Below, piece by piece: positions 7,095 to 16,119 of a stretch of DNA of 64,000 bases. Each line of letters starts with the position of its first letter. Positions within the stretch are counted from its first letter, which is position 1. The stretch comes from Nitrospirota bacterium. GTDB lineage: Bacteria; Nitrospirota; Leptospirillia; Leptospirillales; Leptospirillaceae. The notes beneath the pieces were generated by a model that saw only the letters and a program-made list of their open reading frames with translations, did not search any database and had not been told where the DNA came from. Both the position numbers and the translations under genes were made by a program. The DNA is taken from the NCBI GenBank assembly GCA_023481175.1, contig JAMCWM010000003.1, positions 39,061 to 103,060 of the forward strand, in the 5' to 3' direction.

Positions 7095-8378
7095 ATGTTC
7101 GGATTTGGAAAAAAAGAAGAGAAGCGATCTCCCCTCTCCGGGCCGGGACTGAAATTCCCTCCGGGGACGGAACTCGAGCACATCCTCATTCCGGCCACGA
7201 CCGGATCGGGAAAGACCCAGTTGATCCACATACTCCTGGACAGCATCCTCCCGGGGGTCGACGGGGTGCCCGGCAAAGAAAAAGCCCTGATCACCGACAG
7301 CGGCGGAATTCTCGCCTCCACCCGGGGCCATCGTACGGATCGGATATTGAATCCCTTCGACGAGCGGTCGAAGCGCTGGAATCCCTTTTGCGAGATCGAA
7401 AACGACTGGGACTACGCCTTTGTCGCACAAAGCTGCATCCCCACGGACGGGGCCTCCCCGGCGGATGTCGATTTCAGACGGCACGGGCAGGCTCTTCTGG
7501 CCGATATCATGCGGGGACTCAAAAAAGCCGGGAACCCGAATCCCCGGGAAGTCCAGCGTCTTTTGTCCAGTCTCAATCCCGAGGCGCTGGAGCCTTATCT
7601 GACGGGATCGGAGTCCATCGGATTCCTGGCTCCCGGGAACGACCGTTTTTTCGGGAGTGTGGCCCAGATCAGCTCCGAAGCGCTTCGTTCCTGGGCCGTT
7701 CTGGACCCGGCCGGGGATTTCAGTATCAGAAAATGGATCCGGGAGGGGAAGGGATGTCTCTTCATGACCTATCAGGACGCCCAGCTGGCCATGATCCGCC
7801 CGCTCGTCGGGGCGTGGTTGTCACTTGCGATCCGGGAGGTTCTCTCCCTCTCCCCCGACGACTCGCGGAGAGTGTGGATGGTCATGGACGAACTGGATTC
7901 GCTCGGGACCGTGAGCGGCCTCTCCGACGCGCTCACCCGGGGGCGCAAGTACGGTCTGTCGACGATCGCGGCGATCCAGAGCATCGCCCAACTCCGCCAA
8001 CGATACGGAAAGGACGGATCGGAGGTCCTGGACGCCTGTTTCGTGAACAAACTCATTATGCGTCAGGGGTCGTTCGAGGACGCCAAGCACTGGAGCGATT
8101 ATCTCGGTCAGCAGGAGGTCGAGCGGATCGTGAGAAACGAAGGGGGCACAAAAGGGGGAACCGGGGCCGGGAGCGAATCGTTCGGAAGACACGCGCAGCG
8201 GGAAACCCGTCAGCTTGTTCTTCCTTCCGAGTTGCAGGAAATCCCGAAGTTCTGCGGATACGCCCGGATTTCCGGCTTGTCCGGAATCCGGCCCTTCCGA
8301 TTCGAATGGCGCGATTATCCGAAAGTCGCGGAGCCCTTCGTTCCGAAACGGACTCCGGATCCGGCCGAGGCGGATTGA
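7095..8378 (+). CDS. Type IV coupling ATPase (TrwB/TraD-like), lacking its membrane anchor
   Basis: A 427-residue ATPase that links the relaxosome to the secretion channel and drives DNA. Walker A is ATTGSGKTQL near residue 34; Walker B is VWMVMDELDSLG near 256, followed by LTRGRKYGLSTIAAIQSIAQLRQRYG and a later RQGSFEDAKHWSDYLG segment, all usual for the TraD DNA-binding family. There is no membrane helix: the protein begins FGFGKKEEKRSPLSGPG. The anchor is probably the product of the preceding gene. About residues 160-190 share a peptide with the small protein at 5480. The stop lies one base before the ATG of the relaxase gene. I see no DotL/DotM-type coupling protein in the window. Confidence 0.85.
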   Translation: MFGFGKKEEKRSPLSGPGLKFPPGTELEHILIPATTGSGKTQLIHILLDSILPGVDGVPGKEKALITDSGGILASTRGHRTDRILNPFDERSKRWNPFCEIENDWDYAFVAQSCIPTDGASPADVDFRRHGQALLADIMRGLKKAGNPNPREVQRLLSSLNPEALEPYLTGSESIGFLAPGNDRFFGSVAQISSEALRSWAVLDPAGDFSIRKWIREGKGCLFMTYQDAQLAMIRPLVGAWLSLAIREVLSLSPDDSRRVWMVMDELDSLGTVSGLSDALTRGRKYGLSTIAAIQSIAQLRQRYGKDGSEVLDACFVNKLIMRQGSFEDAKHWSDYLGQQEVERIVRNEGGTKGGTGAGSESFGRHAQRETRQLVLPSELQEIPKFCGYARISGLSGIRPFRFEWRDYPKVAEPFVPKRTPDPAEAD

Positions 8379-8379
8379 C

Positions 8380-11352
8380 ATGGCGCTCGGACGGAACATC
8401 ACGGCGGCCCAGGGGGAGACCTACTACCGGAAGGACGACTACTACCTGGAGAGGGAAGGAGGGGACGAGCACAAGCTGGAATGGACCGGGGCCCTGGCCT
8501 CCGAACTGGGGCTTTCGGGAAAAGCCTCCGCGGAGGACTGGAAGAACGCGCTTCACGGGCATTTCCCGGGAGGAATCGAAATTCAGGGCGGGAGCTTCAA
8601 GGATCCCGAGACCGGCGAACTCCAGAAGCGGGCCGGAACGGATTTCGAATTTTCGGCCCCGAAGTCTTTTTCCATCCAAGCCCTTGTCCATGGGGACGAC
8701 CGGCTGATCGAAGTCCACCGGAAGGCGGTGGACGCGGCTATGGGCTACCTGGAAGAGCAGGTGGGGGCCCGGAGGGGACATGCCGGAAAGAATTGGGAGA
8801 CGACCGGAAAGGCACTGATCGGGCGCGTCACGCACATGACCAGCCGCGCCGGAGATCCCCAGCTTCACGATCACGGGGTGTTCCTGAACATCACGAAAAA
8901 TTCCGACGGCGGGTACCAGGCGATGACCAACGACCGGATGATGAACTACCAGCGGCCGGCGCAGGAGGTCTATTTCGCGGAGCTCGCCCGGGGATGCGAA
9001 GAAATCGGATACGTCCTGGAAAAAGGGCAATACGGGGAGCCGGAGCTTTCGGGCTACACCCGGGAGCAGATCGAGCATTTTTCGAAAAGACTGTCCGACG
9101 TCGACAAATATCTGGAAGAGCATTTCGGGGTCACGCGGGAAACGGCGACCCCGGCCCAGAAGCGTCTGGCCGCGGAACATTCGCGCGAAGCGAAAAAGGC
9201 GCGGGAACTTGAAGGGCTTCAAAAAGAATGGGAGGCCCGGGCCAGGGAGATCGGGGCGGAAAAGATCGTCCCGGGGAAGACGAGACGCCTTTCCCGGGAA
9301 AAGCGCCTGGAGATCGCGCGGGAATCGCTCTCGTTCGCCGTGGAACACCACACGGAACGGGAATCGGCCGTCCCGGAAGGGGAACTGTTGCGGACGGCGC
9401 TTGCCGCCGGGCGGGGAAAAATCGCGATGGAAGACATGAAAAAGGCCGTCGATGAGGCGAAGGCCTCCGGGGATCTGATCCGGCAGGCGGGGGCGGGATC
9501 GAAACAGAATCTGATGACCAGTCGGGAAGCTCTGGAGAGGGAGAAGCGGATCCTCTCCTTCGAAAAAGCCGGGCGAAAAAAGGTGGAACCCGTCATGAAC
9601 CCTCTCCGGGCGGAAGCCGCCCTGAAAGCGATCCAGGAGAAAGAGGGGCTTCGGCTGAACGCCGAGCAGGCTGCTGCGGCCCGGATGATCCTGACCACGG
9701 ACAACCGCTATTCCGGCATCAACGGCTATGCCGGCGTCGGAAAGACGACGATGCTGAAACCGGCGATCGAATCTCTCCAGAACGGCGCGGCGTTCTCCGC
9801 CCTGACGAACGCCGGGTACAAGGTCATCGGCCTTGGGCCGCAGCACAGCGCCGTCCATGCCCTGAAAGACGCCGGTATCATCGAGGCCCGGACGCTCCAG
9901 TCGTGGCTTGCGGATCGGACGGCGGGAAAGAGTCTGGACGTCCGAACGGTTGTCGTGATCGACGAGGCCGGACTGACCAATGCCCGCGACATGGAATCTG
10001 CCATGCGCCGGATCGAGAAGGCGGGCGCGAGAGCGGTCCTGGTGGGCGACATCAAGCAGTACGAAAGCGTGGCCGCCGGCCCGGCCTTTGCCCTCCTCCA
10101 GAAGGCGGGAATGGAAACGGTCTATGTGACCGAGATGCAACGGCAGAACAAGGCGCCGGAGAACGTGAAAGAGGCGGCCCGGCTTTCCGTCGAGTCTCCG
10201 GAAAAGGCCCTGGAGAAGCTGGAAGTCCGGGAGATCCGGAATCCGGGCGAGCGGTACAGGGCCATGGCGGACGAATACCTGAAGTCGAAGAATCCCCGGG
10301 AAACGCTTTGCCTCACCGGGACCCACGAGGCCCGGAAATCGGTCAACGAGAACGTCCGGGAAGCCCTGGGGCTTTCCGGAAAGGGGCACGGGTTCACCCG
10401 CTACGAGGCCGGAGATTTTACCGAAGCGCAGAAGAAACGGATCGACAGCTACGAAGAAGGCCAGGATATCCGGTTCGGGAAGGACTACCGGAGCCTCGGG
10501 GTCAAGGCCGGGGAGATCGGGACGGTCCGGGCCGTGGACCGCGAGAACGGAACCGTCTGCCTCAGGATGCAGGACGGACGGGATATGACGATGACTCCCC
10601 GGGAAATGAGCGGGAAGAGCCACGAGATCGGGAAGACCCTGGCAATCGAGTTGACTGCCGGAGACCGGATCCGGATCACCGGAAACGAGCGGAAAAAGGA
10701 GGGGATCACCAACGGAATGCGCGGGGAGGTGATCGCATCGGATCATGGGTCCCTCAGTGTCCGTCTGGACAACGGGAAGAGCTTCGAAATGAAACCGGGA
10801 GGCCGGCCCCTCGAGATCGACCACGGATACGCCCAGACGGGACACAGCGCCCAGGGACTGGGGGCCGAGACCGTGATTCTGGATCTTCCGTCGAACTCCC
10901 GGACCCTGAACCGGCGGAGCTTCTACACCAACCTGACCCGGACGAAAGGGGCCGTTACGGCCTTCACCGACGACCGGGAAAGGCTTACCGGGGCCGTCAC
11001 CCGGGAGTCGAACAAGACCATGGCCCTGGACGTGGAAAAGGAAGTCCGGGAAAAAGCGCGGGAGCGAAAAACGAGGGATCTTTCCGCCGAGCAGCGGTTC
11101 GGGGAGACGCCCGAACAAACGAAAGCCCGCTTCGAGAGGGGGGCGATCGAAAAGAAGATTCCGGAAGAAGGGAAAGAGCGGGATCAAAAGAAGGAGGAGA
11201 GGAAAGAGGAAAAGGGGAAGGGGCAGGAACACACCCAGGAGAAAGACCGCTCCGTGGAGCAAGGAGAACGACGAGTGGATCCGGTTCGGGAGGAAAAGAA
11301 GGAGGCTCCCCGGCGGGAACGGGAAAGAGGCCGGGACGGGATGGGATACTAA
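8380..11352 (+). CDS. traI: MobF relaxase-helicase (TraI/TrwC family)
   Basis: A 990-residue protein that nicks oriT, stays bound to the 5' end and unwinds DNA for transfer. The relaxase domain has the start typical of MobF: residues 8-20 ITAAQGETYYRKD, with the Tyr-Tyr pair as nucleophile, and the three-histidine metal site in VTHMTSRAGDPQLHDHG near 150-165. The helicase half has Walker A GYAGVGKTTML near 450, VVVIDEAGL near 525, and the late motif GHSAQGLGAETVILD near 820. A charged, lysine/glutamate-rich stretch follows, and the protein ends with a basic tail (last 18 residues KKEAPRRERERGRDGMGY) shared with two unrelated proteins of this element. It is the third gene after the ribbon-helix-helix protein. 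MobF is unusual with a Dot/Icm-type channel. Confidence 0.95.
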   Translation: MALGRNITAAQGETYYRKDDYYLEREGGDEHKLEWTGALASELGLSGKASAEDWKNALHGHFPGGIEIQGGSFKDPETGELQKRAGTDFEFSAPKSFSIQALVHGDDRLIEVHRKAVDAAMGYLEEQVGARRGHAGKNWETTGKALIGRVTHMTSRAGDPQLHDHGVFLNITKNSDGGYQAMTNDRMMNYQRPAQEVYFAELARGCEEIGYVLEKGQYGEPELSGYTREQIEHFSKRLSDVDKYLEEHFGVTRETATPAQKRLAAEHSREAKKARELEGLQKEWEARAREIGAEKIVPGKTRRLSREKRLEIARESLSFAVEHHTERESAVPEGELLRTALAAGRGKIAMEDMKKAVDEAKASGDLIRQAGAGSKQNLMTSREALEREKRILSFEKAGRKKVEPVMNPLRAEAALKAIQEKEGLRLNAEQAAAARMILTTDNRYSGINGYAGVGKTTMLKPAIESLQNGAAFSALTNAGYKVIGLGPQHSAVHALKDAGIIEARTLQSWLADRTAGKSLDVRTVVVIDEAGLTNARDMESAMRRIEKAGARAVLVGDIKQYESVAAGPAFALLQKAGMETVYVTEMQRQNKAPENVKEAARLSVESPEKALEKLEVREIRNPGERYRAMADEYLKSKNPRETLCLTGTHEARKSVNENVREALGLSGKGHGFTRYEAGDFTEAQKKRIDSYEEGQDIRFGKDYRSLGVKAGEIGTVRAVDRENGTVCLRMQDGRDMTMTPREMSGKSHEIGKTLAIELTAGDRIRITGNERKKEGITNGMRGEVIASDHGSLSVRLDNGKSFEMKPGGRPLEIDHGYAQTGHSAQGLGAETVILDLPSNSRTLNRRSFYTNLTRTKGAVTAFTDDRERLTGAVTRESNKTMALDVEKEVREKARERKTRDLSAEQRFGETPEQTKARFERGAIEKKIPEEGKERDQKKEERKEEKGKGQEHTQEKDRSVEQGERRVDPVREEKKEAPRRERERGRDGMGY

Positions 11353-11369
11353 AACTCAGGAGGACAGAA

Positions 11370-11552
11370 ATGATCGACGCATCGATGCTGCTTCACATGA
11401 TCTCGGCCCTGGACACGCTGGAGAAGCTTCTTCCGGCGGAGGAGTCCGGCGAATATGCGGTCAAAAAAATGGAATGGGAAGCTCTCAAAAAAGCCTGCTG
11501 GGCCGAATACCGGGCCAAAGAGAAGAGCCTGGACAGGGGGATGGGGATGTGA
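11370..11552 (+). CDS. Small protein after the relaxase, ending DRGMGM
   Basis: Sixty residues, ATG behind CAGGAGGACAGAA, 17 bases after the relaxase stop. It is a single amphipathic helical region ([19 protein letters not shown], then [21 protein letters not shown]). Its end, LDRGMGM, resembles the RDGMGY tail of the relaxase. It may bind the relaxase or pass through the same channel. No known family recognised. Confidence 0.55.
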   Translation: MIDASMLLHMISALDTLEKLLPAEESGEYAVKKMEWEALKKACWAEYRAKEKSLDRGMGM

Positions 11553-11564
11553 AACCTCTTGTTA

Positions 11565-11597
11565 CCTAAGGTCCAAAAAATGTTTTGGGGACCTAGG
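11565..11597. terminator. Inverted repeat, possible terminator of the relaxase operon
   Basis: AGGTCC (11569-11574) and GGACCT (11589-11594) pair around AAAA/TTTT inner arms, giving a long hairpin 17 bases past the stop of the last relaxase-operon gene. There is no clear U-tract. An alternative is a binding site for the methyltransferase at 11722, since EcoRII/SsoII-type enzymes bind GGAC/GTCC dyads. Confidence 0.4.
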
Positions 11598-11665
11598 GCC
11601 GTTGAGACAAGCTCAGGAAGCGGCCAGAGAGAAGAGGCATGAGTCCTTTCAAAATAATAAACGAA

Positions 11666-11699
11666 TTGACAAAGGGACGGTATGGGGTCATAATGTCCC
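11666..11699 (+). promoter_or_regulatory. Promoter with GGGAC/GTCCC dyad for the EcoRII-type cassette
   Basis: TTGACA (11666-11671), 17-base spacer, CATAAT (11689-11694). The dyad GGGAC (11674-11678) and GTCCC (11695-11699) brackets the -10 box. Homologous methyltransferases (M.EcoRII, M.SsoII) repress their own promoter through an N-terminal helix-turn-helix, so autoregulation is likely. Confidence 0.65.
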
Positions 11700-11721
11700 A
11701 AAAATTTCCCAGAGGAGGGCT

Positions 11722-12981
11722 ATGAGTACCGACGATGAGAAAGGGCAGGCACTCAGTCTCTTGAAAGAAGCGAGGTCCCGTTTTACCAGGCAGGATCTCG
11801 CGACAAGGCTTGGTGTTTCTCCGAAAACAATCACCCGATGGGAGATGGCGGGCGTGCATCGTCCAGCGATCGTCGGGGCGGCTCTCCGCGAAATACTCGC
11901 CGCGCCAATTCAGTCAAAAAACTCTGGAAAATCCTTCACCTTCGTTGATCTTTTCGCCGGTATTGGCGGGATTCGGCTCGGATTTGAATCCGCCGGAGGT
12001 GAATGCGTCTTCACGAGTGAATGGAACGATTGGTCGAAAAAAACATATCTCGAAAATTTCGGGGATGGTCATCCTTTTGTCGGTGATATTACGAAGGTCG
12101 ACGGAACTGACATCCCTGATCATGATATCCTTTTGGCAGGTTTTCCCTGCCAACCATTCAGCATCGCTGGTGTCTCGAAAAAGAACGCCCTAGGTCGACC
12201 GCACGGTTTCGAGTGTACAACTCAAGGGACGCTGTTTTTCGATGTCGCCCGAATTATCGCCGAGAAAAGGCCGCATGCCTTCCTTCTCGAAAATGTCAAA
12301 AACCTCCTGTCTCATGATAAAGGAAACACCTTTAAGATCATCGTCCAGACCCTCAAGACAGAACTTGGATATGAAGTTCATCCGAAGGTGATCGACGCCA
12401 AATCATGGGTGCCACAGCATCGGGAAAGGATCCTTCTCGTCGGTTATCGGGAAAAGTCTCTGTTTTCATGGGATGACCTTCGGATTCCGGAGAGAGGACC
12501 TGTTCTTGAGTCCATCCTTCATCCGGAGGACGGGAGGGAAAAGCCGGAAGACCCATTCACTGTAGGACCTGATGGGAAGGTCCACTCAAAGTATGTTTTG
12601 ACGGATCGGCTGTGGGCTTATCTTCAGGCTTACGCCGAGAAGCACCGGGCCGCCGGAAACGGGTTCGGTTTTGGACTCGTTTCCGGAAAGGATGTCGCCA
12701 GAACTCTTTCGGCGAGGTATTACAAAGACGGGAGCGAGATTCTGGTTTCCAGGGGGACTTCAAAAAATCCGAGACGCCTTACCCCAAGGGAGTGTGCCCG
12801 CTTGATGGGCTTCCCCGACAGTTTCCGGATCCCGGTTTCAGACACGCAGGCGTATCGGCAATTTGGAAACTCCGTCGTTGTTCCGGTTATATCCGAAGTG
12901 GCCAAAATCATGGTTCCTCATGTCATTTCTGCCAAAAACTCTGAGAGAGCCGGAATTCTTGAAAGAATCCTTTCCGCATAG
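11722..12981 (+). CDS. DNA (cytosine-5) methyltransferase, M.EcoRII/Dcm type
   Basis: A 419-residue enzyme, ATG behind AGAGGAGGGCT. An N-terminal helix-turn-helix of about 60 residues ([21 protein letters not shown]) is typical of M.EcoRII/M.SsoII regulators. The C5-methylase motifs follow in order: [29 protein letters not shown] (catalytic Cys), [30 protein letters not shown], and the closing [17 protein letters not shown] and [10 protein letters not shown]. It is followed by vsr and an EcoRII-like endonuclease, so the likely site is CCWGG, inferred from the family. It protects element and host DNA from the partner endonuclease. Confidence 0.9.
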   Translation: MSTDDEKGQALSLLKEARSRFTRQDLATRLGVSPKTITRWEMAGVHRPAIVGAALREILAAPIQSKNSGKSFTFVDLFAGIGGIRLGFESAGGECVFTSEWNDWSKKTYLENFGDGHPFVGDITKVDGTDIPDHDILLAGFPCQPFSIAGVSKKNALGRPHGFECTTQGTLFFDVARIIAEKRPHAFLLENVKNLLSHDKGNTFKIIVQTLKTELGYEVHPKVIDAKSWVPQHRERILLVGYREKSLFSWDDLRIPERGPVLESILHPEDGREKPEDPFTVGPDGKVHSKYVLTDRLWAYLQAYAEKHRAAGNGFGFGLVSGKDVARTLSARYYKDGSEILVSRGTSKNPRRLTPRECARLMGFPDSFRIPVSDTQAYRQFGNSVVVPVISEVAKIMVPHVISAKNSERAGILERILSA

Positions 12982-12987
12982 TGTCCT

Positions 12988-13440
12988 GTGGTAGATATCG
13001 TCGACAAAGCCACCAGAAGCCGCATGATGCGGGGCATCAGGTCCGGAAACACAAAGCCGGAAATTTTTATCAGGAAAGGTCTTCACCGAGAGGGATTCCG
13101 CTACCGGCTTCACGACCCGAAAGTCACCGGTCATCCGGACCTTGTTTTTCCCAAATATCATGCGGTCCTTTTCATACACGGGTGTTTCTGGCACGGCCAT
13201 GACTGTTCCCTCTTCCGTTATCCGGAAACCCGGAAGGAATTCTGGGAGGAAAAGATTCGTAGGAACAGGAAACGGGACGCCGATGTCCAGAAAATTCTGA
13301 CCGACGCCGGATGGAGGATCGGTCTCGTTTGGGAATGCGCTATGCGGGGTTGGAGGAAAATGGAAACAGCAGACTTAATCGAAACGCTTACCGATTGGTT
13401 GACGGGTGAGGAAAACAGAATCGAGGTTCCGAAAATATGA
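12988..13440 (+). CDS. vsr: Very short patch repair endonuclease Vsr
   Basis: A 150-residue protein, GTG start, 6 bases after the methylase stop. It matches Vsr throughout: RSRMMRGIRSGNTKPEIFIRKGLH at the start, the active-site region HPDLVFPKYHAVLFIHGCFWHGHDC with the metal-ligand Asp and the Cys/His zinc ligands, then KIRRNRKRDADV and the Trp-rich end. It nicks beside T:G mismatches that arise when 5-methylcytosine deaminates, limiting the mutation caused by the methylase. It overlaps the restriction gene by 4 bases. Confidence 0.92.
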   Translation: MVDIVDKATRSRMMRGIRSGNTKPEIFIRKGLHREGFRYRLHDPKVTGHPDLVFPKYHAVLFIHGCFWHGHDCSLFRYPETRKEFWEEKIRRNRKRDADVQKILTDAGWRIGLVWECAMRGWRKMETADLIETLTDWLTGEENRIEVPKI

Positions 13441-14657
13441 AGGCAGGATATCTTTCGGAGTATTTCACCGGAGTTGCGGCGAAAAGGTTGAGCGCCGTTG
13501 AAGCAAGCCGGTTCGTAAGCCGTCAGCATGAGTTCAACGGAGTGGAATCCCTTAAGCGGATATTCGGACTGGCGACAGGAAAACAACGATACAAAGCAAT
13601 ATTTGTTTATCTGAACGATCATGACGAAGAAGCGGTGATCGATGAAGGGTTACTGACATGGTATGATGCCCGAGAGTCTCACGAAACACGTTCAGAGCAT
13701 CGCCTTTATTTTCCGACGACCACTGTTTCCGAATGCGCGGACGAAGGTGATCTTCTTGTCATTGGAAAACGCCCGGATGGATCCGTTCTTGTAGTTGTTG
13801 CACAAGGAGGATCTACCATAGCGAATCAAATACTATGGCTTTTCGGCTTGTCAAATTTGACTCATCCTGGATTTTCTATTCGTGAAGAACTTGGAACGGA
13901 ACAGGACCGCATCGAATTTGCGGCCAGGACAATTCTGGAGCAAATAGGAGTTGAAACCGTCGAACCGGAAGAAACGCGTCTCGATGAAATGTTGAGACGA
14001 TTCGGCGGAGTGTTTCCGGCAACGAGGGAATTTTCGGAATATGCGCGGTCGACACTGGACGATGTTTCTGCAATGGATGATCCGGACGTCGCGATCATGG
14101 CATGGATGGAGCGGGAAGAAATCCTTTTCCGAACACTAGAAAAACACGTCGTTGCCGACAGGTTGACCAAGGGTTTTTCAGGGGATGTCGACGGGTTCTT
14201 TTCTTTTTCCCTCTCGGTCCAAAATCGAAGAAAAAGCCGGGTTGGATATGCCCTCGAAAACCATCTTGAAGAGGTATTCACAGTACATGGTGTCCGGTTT
14301 GTTCGTTCGGCAATAACTGAAGGCCGGTCGAAGCCGGATTTCCTTTTTCCCGGATCCGTCGAATATCATGACAAAAAATTCAAGCCTTCTCTCTTGTCGA
14401 TGCTTGGAGTTAAGAGTTCATGCAAGGATAGATGGAGACAGGTTCTTGCTGAAGCTGACCGAATCCAGGAGAAACATCTTCTAACACTTGAAACGTCAAT
14501 CAGTGAGAATCAGACGGACGAAATGCAGGTAAAACGTCTAAAGCTTGTGGTCCCCAAAAAACTTCACGAAACTTTTTCTTCAAGGCAACAGTCATGGTTA
14601 ATGGACTTGCAAAGTTTTGTCCTTGAAATCCTGAGGAAACAAATCCCCCTGAAATAA
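13437..14657 (+). CDS. Type IIE restriction endonuclease, EcoRII-like
   Basis: A 406-residue protein, nearly the length of EcoRII (about 404). The N-terminal part (to about residue 170) corresponds to the effector DNA-binding domain; the C-terminal catalytic domain contains RVGYALENHLEEVF near 262, then KPDFLFPG near 301 and LGVKSSCKDRWRQVL near 323, giving the E...D...K active site and the DRWRQ segment typical of EcoRII-C. Gene order methylase-vsr-endonuclease and the Dcm-type partner support a CCWGG specificity. Acts in the cytoplasm against unmethylated DNA. GC content is lower than the flanking transfer genes, so the cassette was probably acquired separately. Confidence 0.88.
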   Translation: MKAGYLSEYFTGVAAKRLSAVEASRFVSRQHEFNGVESLKRIFGLATGKQRYKAIFVYLNDHDEEAVIDEGLLTWYDARESHETRSEHRLYFPTTTVSECADEGDLLVIGKRPDGSVLVVVAQGGSTIANQILWLFGLSNLTHPGFSIREELGTEQDRIEFAARTILEQIGVETVEPEETRLDEMLRRFGGVFPATREFSEYARSTLDDVSAMDDPDVAIMAWMEREEILFRTLEKHVVADRLTKGFSGDVDGFFSFSLSVQNRRKSRVGYALENHLEEVFTVHGVRFVRSAITEGRSKPDFLFPGSVEYHDKKFKPSLLSMLGVKSSCKDRWRQVLAEADRIQEKHLLTLETSISENQTDEMQVKRLKLVVPKKLHETFSSRQQSWLMDLQSFVLEILRKQIPLK

Positions 14658-14671
14658 GTATGGTCAGCTTT

Positions 14672-14926
14672 CTAAATTCCGTGTGGGTGAAGTCTGGAAT
14701 GAATCTCAAATTCGATTGATTTGTACAAAGGTTCAATTTCTTTCTGGAGTTTTTCAAATGCTTTAATTTGCATTTGGTGATCATTCGCCTTGTGACCGAC
14801 TTCTTTTCCAATCAATACAGACCAAAAAATTTTAGATAAATTTTCAAAATTTTCTTTAAGAATTGGGGTTAAAAAAATACCATTTCTGGCAACATATTTT
14901 TGAAATTTACCAATTGTTAATTTCAC
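14672..14926 (-). CDS. AT-rich small hypothetical protein, possibly a gene remnant
   Basis: An 84-codon frame starting at a GTG; the same frame stays open upstream without a better start. The product is Lys/Ile/Glu-rich and probably helical (KAFEKLQKEIEPLYKSIEFEI). No family recognised. Base composition (about one third GC) is far from both neighbours, and the gene sits between the EcoRII-type cassette and the MNT-HEPN gene, transcribed against both. It may be the end of a larger gene lost during insertion of the cassette. Confidence 0.3.
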   Translation of the reverse strand: MKLTIGKFQKYVARNGIFLTPILKENFENLSKIFWSVLIGKEVGHKANDHQMQIKAFEKLQKEIEPLYKSIEFEIHSRLHPHGI

Positions 14927-15009
14927 ATCATTTAACTCGTTCCAAAATATAATTTCAGAATATTCTTCTAGTTTGTTTGATGATATGATTGTGCAATGAG
15001 GAGGGGACT

Positions 15010-15864
15010 TTGGCCGTTTCGAGCATAGTCGACAAGAGCATAGTCGACAAGAAAATCGTTTCTTCCGACGCCGGGCAACAGGTGGCGAGACGGGTCTTTT
15101 GCGTTCTTTCCCGACACCGATCAGCCCTCTTTGACCGGTTCGGGCTCGATCGCCTGGCGGTCTTCGGATCCACGGTACGGGGAGAACATCGAAGAGGGAG
15201 CGACATCGACATCCTGGTGCGCTTCGTCCCGGAAAAGGAGAAGGACTTCGCCTCGGAATCCTCCGATTATTACGGAGTTCTTTTCGAAATCAAGGAGGCT
15301 CTGTCCGCTATTCTGAACCGCAAGCGGATTGACGTGAGCGACGAACGACATCTCTGCCCCCAGTACAGGGAATCCATCCTGAAAGAGGCGGTGGATGTTC
15401 CCGCCTCCAGCGAGCCATTTGTTTTCGAGAAAAGGGGTCCCATGGAGAAAACGGTAAAAAAGTATTTCGAGGATATTAAAGACGCGAGTGATTATGTCAA
15501 AGAAAAGATCCAGCATAAATCACTTGAAGACTATCTCAATGACAGGGATCTTCGTTCCATTATAGAACGACAACTGGAAATTATCGGCGAAGCCGTGGGC
15601 AAAGCCTCGAAGATCGACCCGTCCGTCAGAGAGAACCTGCCGGAAGCCGGAAAGCTGATCGGGCTCAGAAACCAACTTATCCACGGATACGACTCCATCA
15701 TCCATCCCAAGATATATCGGAATGTGAAGGAACTTCTTCCCGACCTCGAACGGAAAGTCGACGAGCGGCTGAATATTCTGTCGAATCAGGAAAAGGAAGG
15801 GGAGGAAAAGAAGGAGGCTCCCGAACGATCCCGCCAGAGAGGACGGGACGGGATGGGATATTGA
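15010..15864 (+). CDS. Fused MntA nucleotidyltransferase-HepT HEPN protein with relaxase-like tail
   Basis: TTG start behind GAGGAGGGG (an upstream TTG at 14989 is possible but has no ribosome site). Residues about 35-65 carry the minimal nucleotidyltransferase signature AVFGSTVRGEHRRGSDIDILV. From residue 145 a DUF86 HEPN domain follows, with RNQLIHGYD near 220, the R-x4-H-x-Y RNase motif of HepT toxins. In known MntA/HepT systems antitoxin and toxin are separate genes; here they form one frame. An internal ATG at 15442 behind GAGAAAAGGGG is in frame and could give HepT alone. The last 18 residues, KKEAPERSRQRGRDGMGY, match the relaxase tail. It probably stabilises the element or acts in the recipient. 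Confidence 0.8.
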   Translation: MAVSSIVDKSIVDKKIVSSDAGQQVARRVFCVLSRHRSALFDRFGLDRLAVFGSTVRGEHRRGSDIDILVRFVPEKEKDFASESSDYYGVLFEIKEALSAILNRKRIDVSDERHLCPQYRESILKEAVDVPASSEPFVFEKRGPMEKTVKKYFEDIKDASDYVKEKIQHKSLEDYLNDRDLRSIIERQLEIIGEAVGKASKIDPSVRENLPEAGKLIGLRNQLIHGYDSIIHPKIYRNVKELLPDLERKVDERLNILSNQEKEGEEKKEAPERSRQRGRDGMGY

Positions 15865-15945
15865 ATCTCTCGCCCTACCTCCATTTTTCTCCTTTTCCTT
15901 GTGCTCCATCCCTGTCCTATCTTCCGTTCCGGAGCCGCTTTTTCG

Positions 15946-15959
15946 AGGAGCATGCTCCT
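15946..15959. repeat. AGGAGCATGCTCCT palindrome, copy 3
   Basis: Lies in a second, shorter repeat unit (about 15895-15990) that is the inverted equivalent of 6107-6226, including the GGAGCACAAGAAAAAGGAGAA stretch that serves as ribosome site on the left. It starts 31 bases beyond the stop of the MntA-HepT gene. Confidence 0.5.
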
Positions 15960-16119
15960 TGGATGCTCCTCGCTCCGGAAGGCTTCGTGCTCCTCGGAGG
16001 AGCGCCCCTTCGCGAGTCCGATAATCTCTCCTTTTTTCCCCCTTCTTTCCTCAGAAAATGCCTATTTTTCTGCCGAGCACCGGAACCATTTCAGGCTTCC
16101 GGTCTTATTCATTTCACCA

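Noticed and set aside
8056..11262. 1068-codon minus-strand frame opposite the relaxase gene
   Set aside because: Antisense shadow caused by high GC and codon bias; the product is Arg/Pro/Gly-rich without motifs, whereas the plus strand encodes a clear MobF relaxase.
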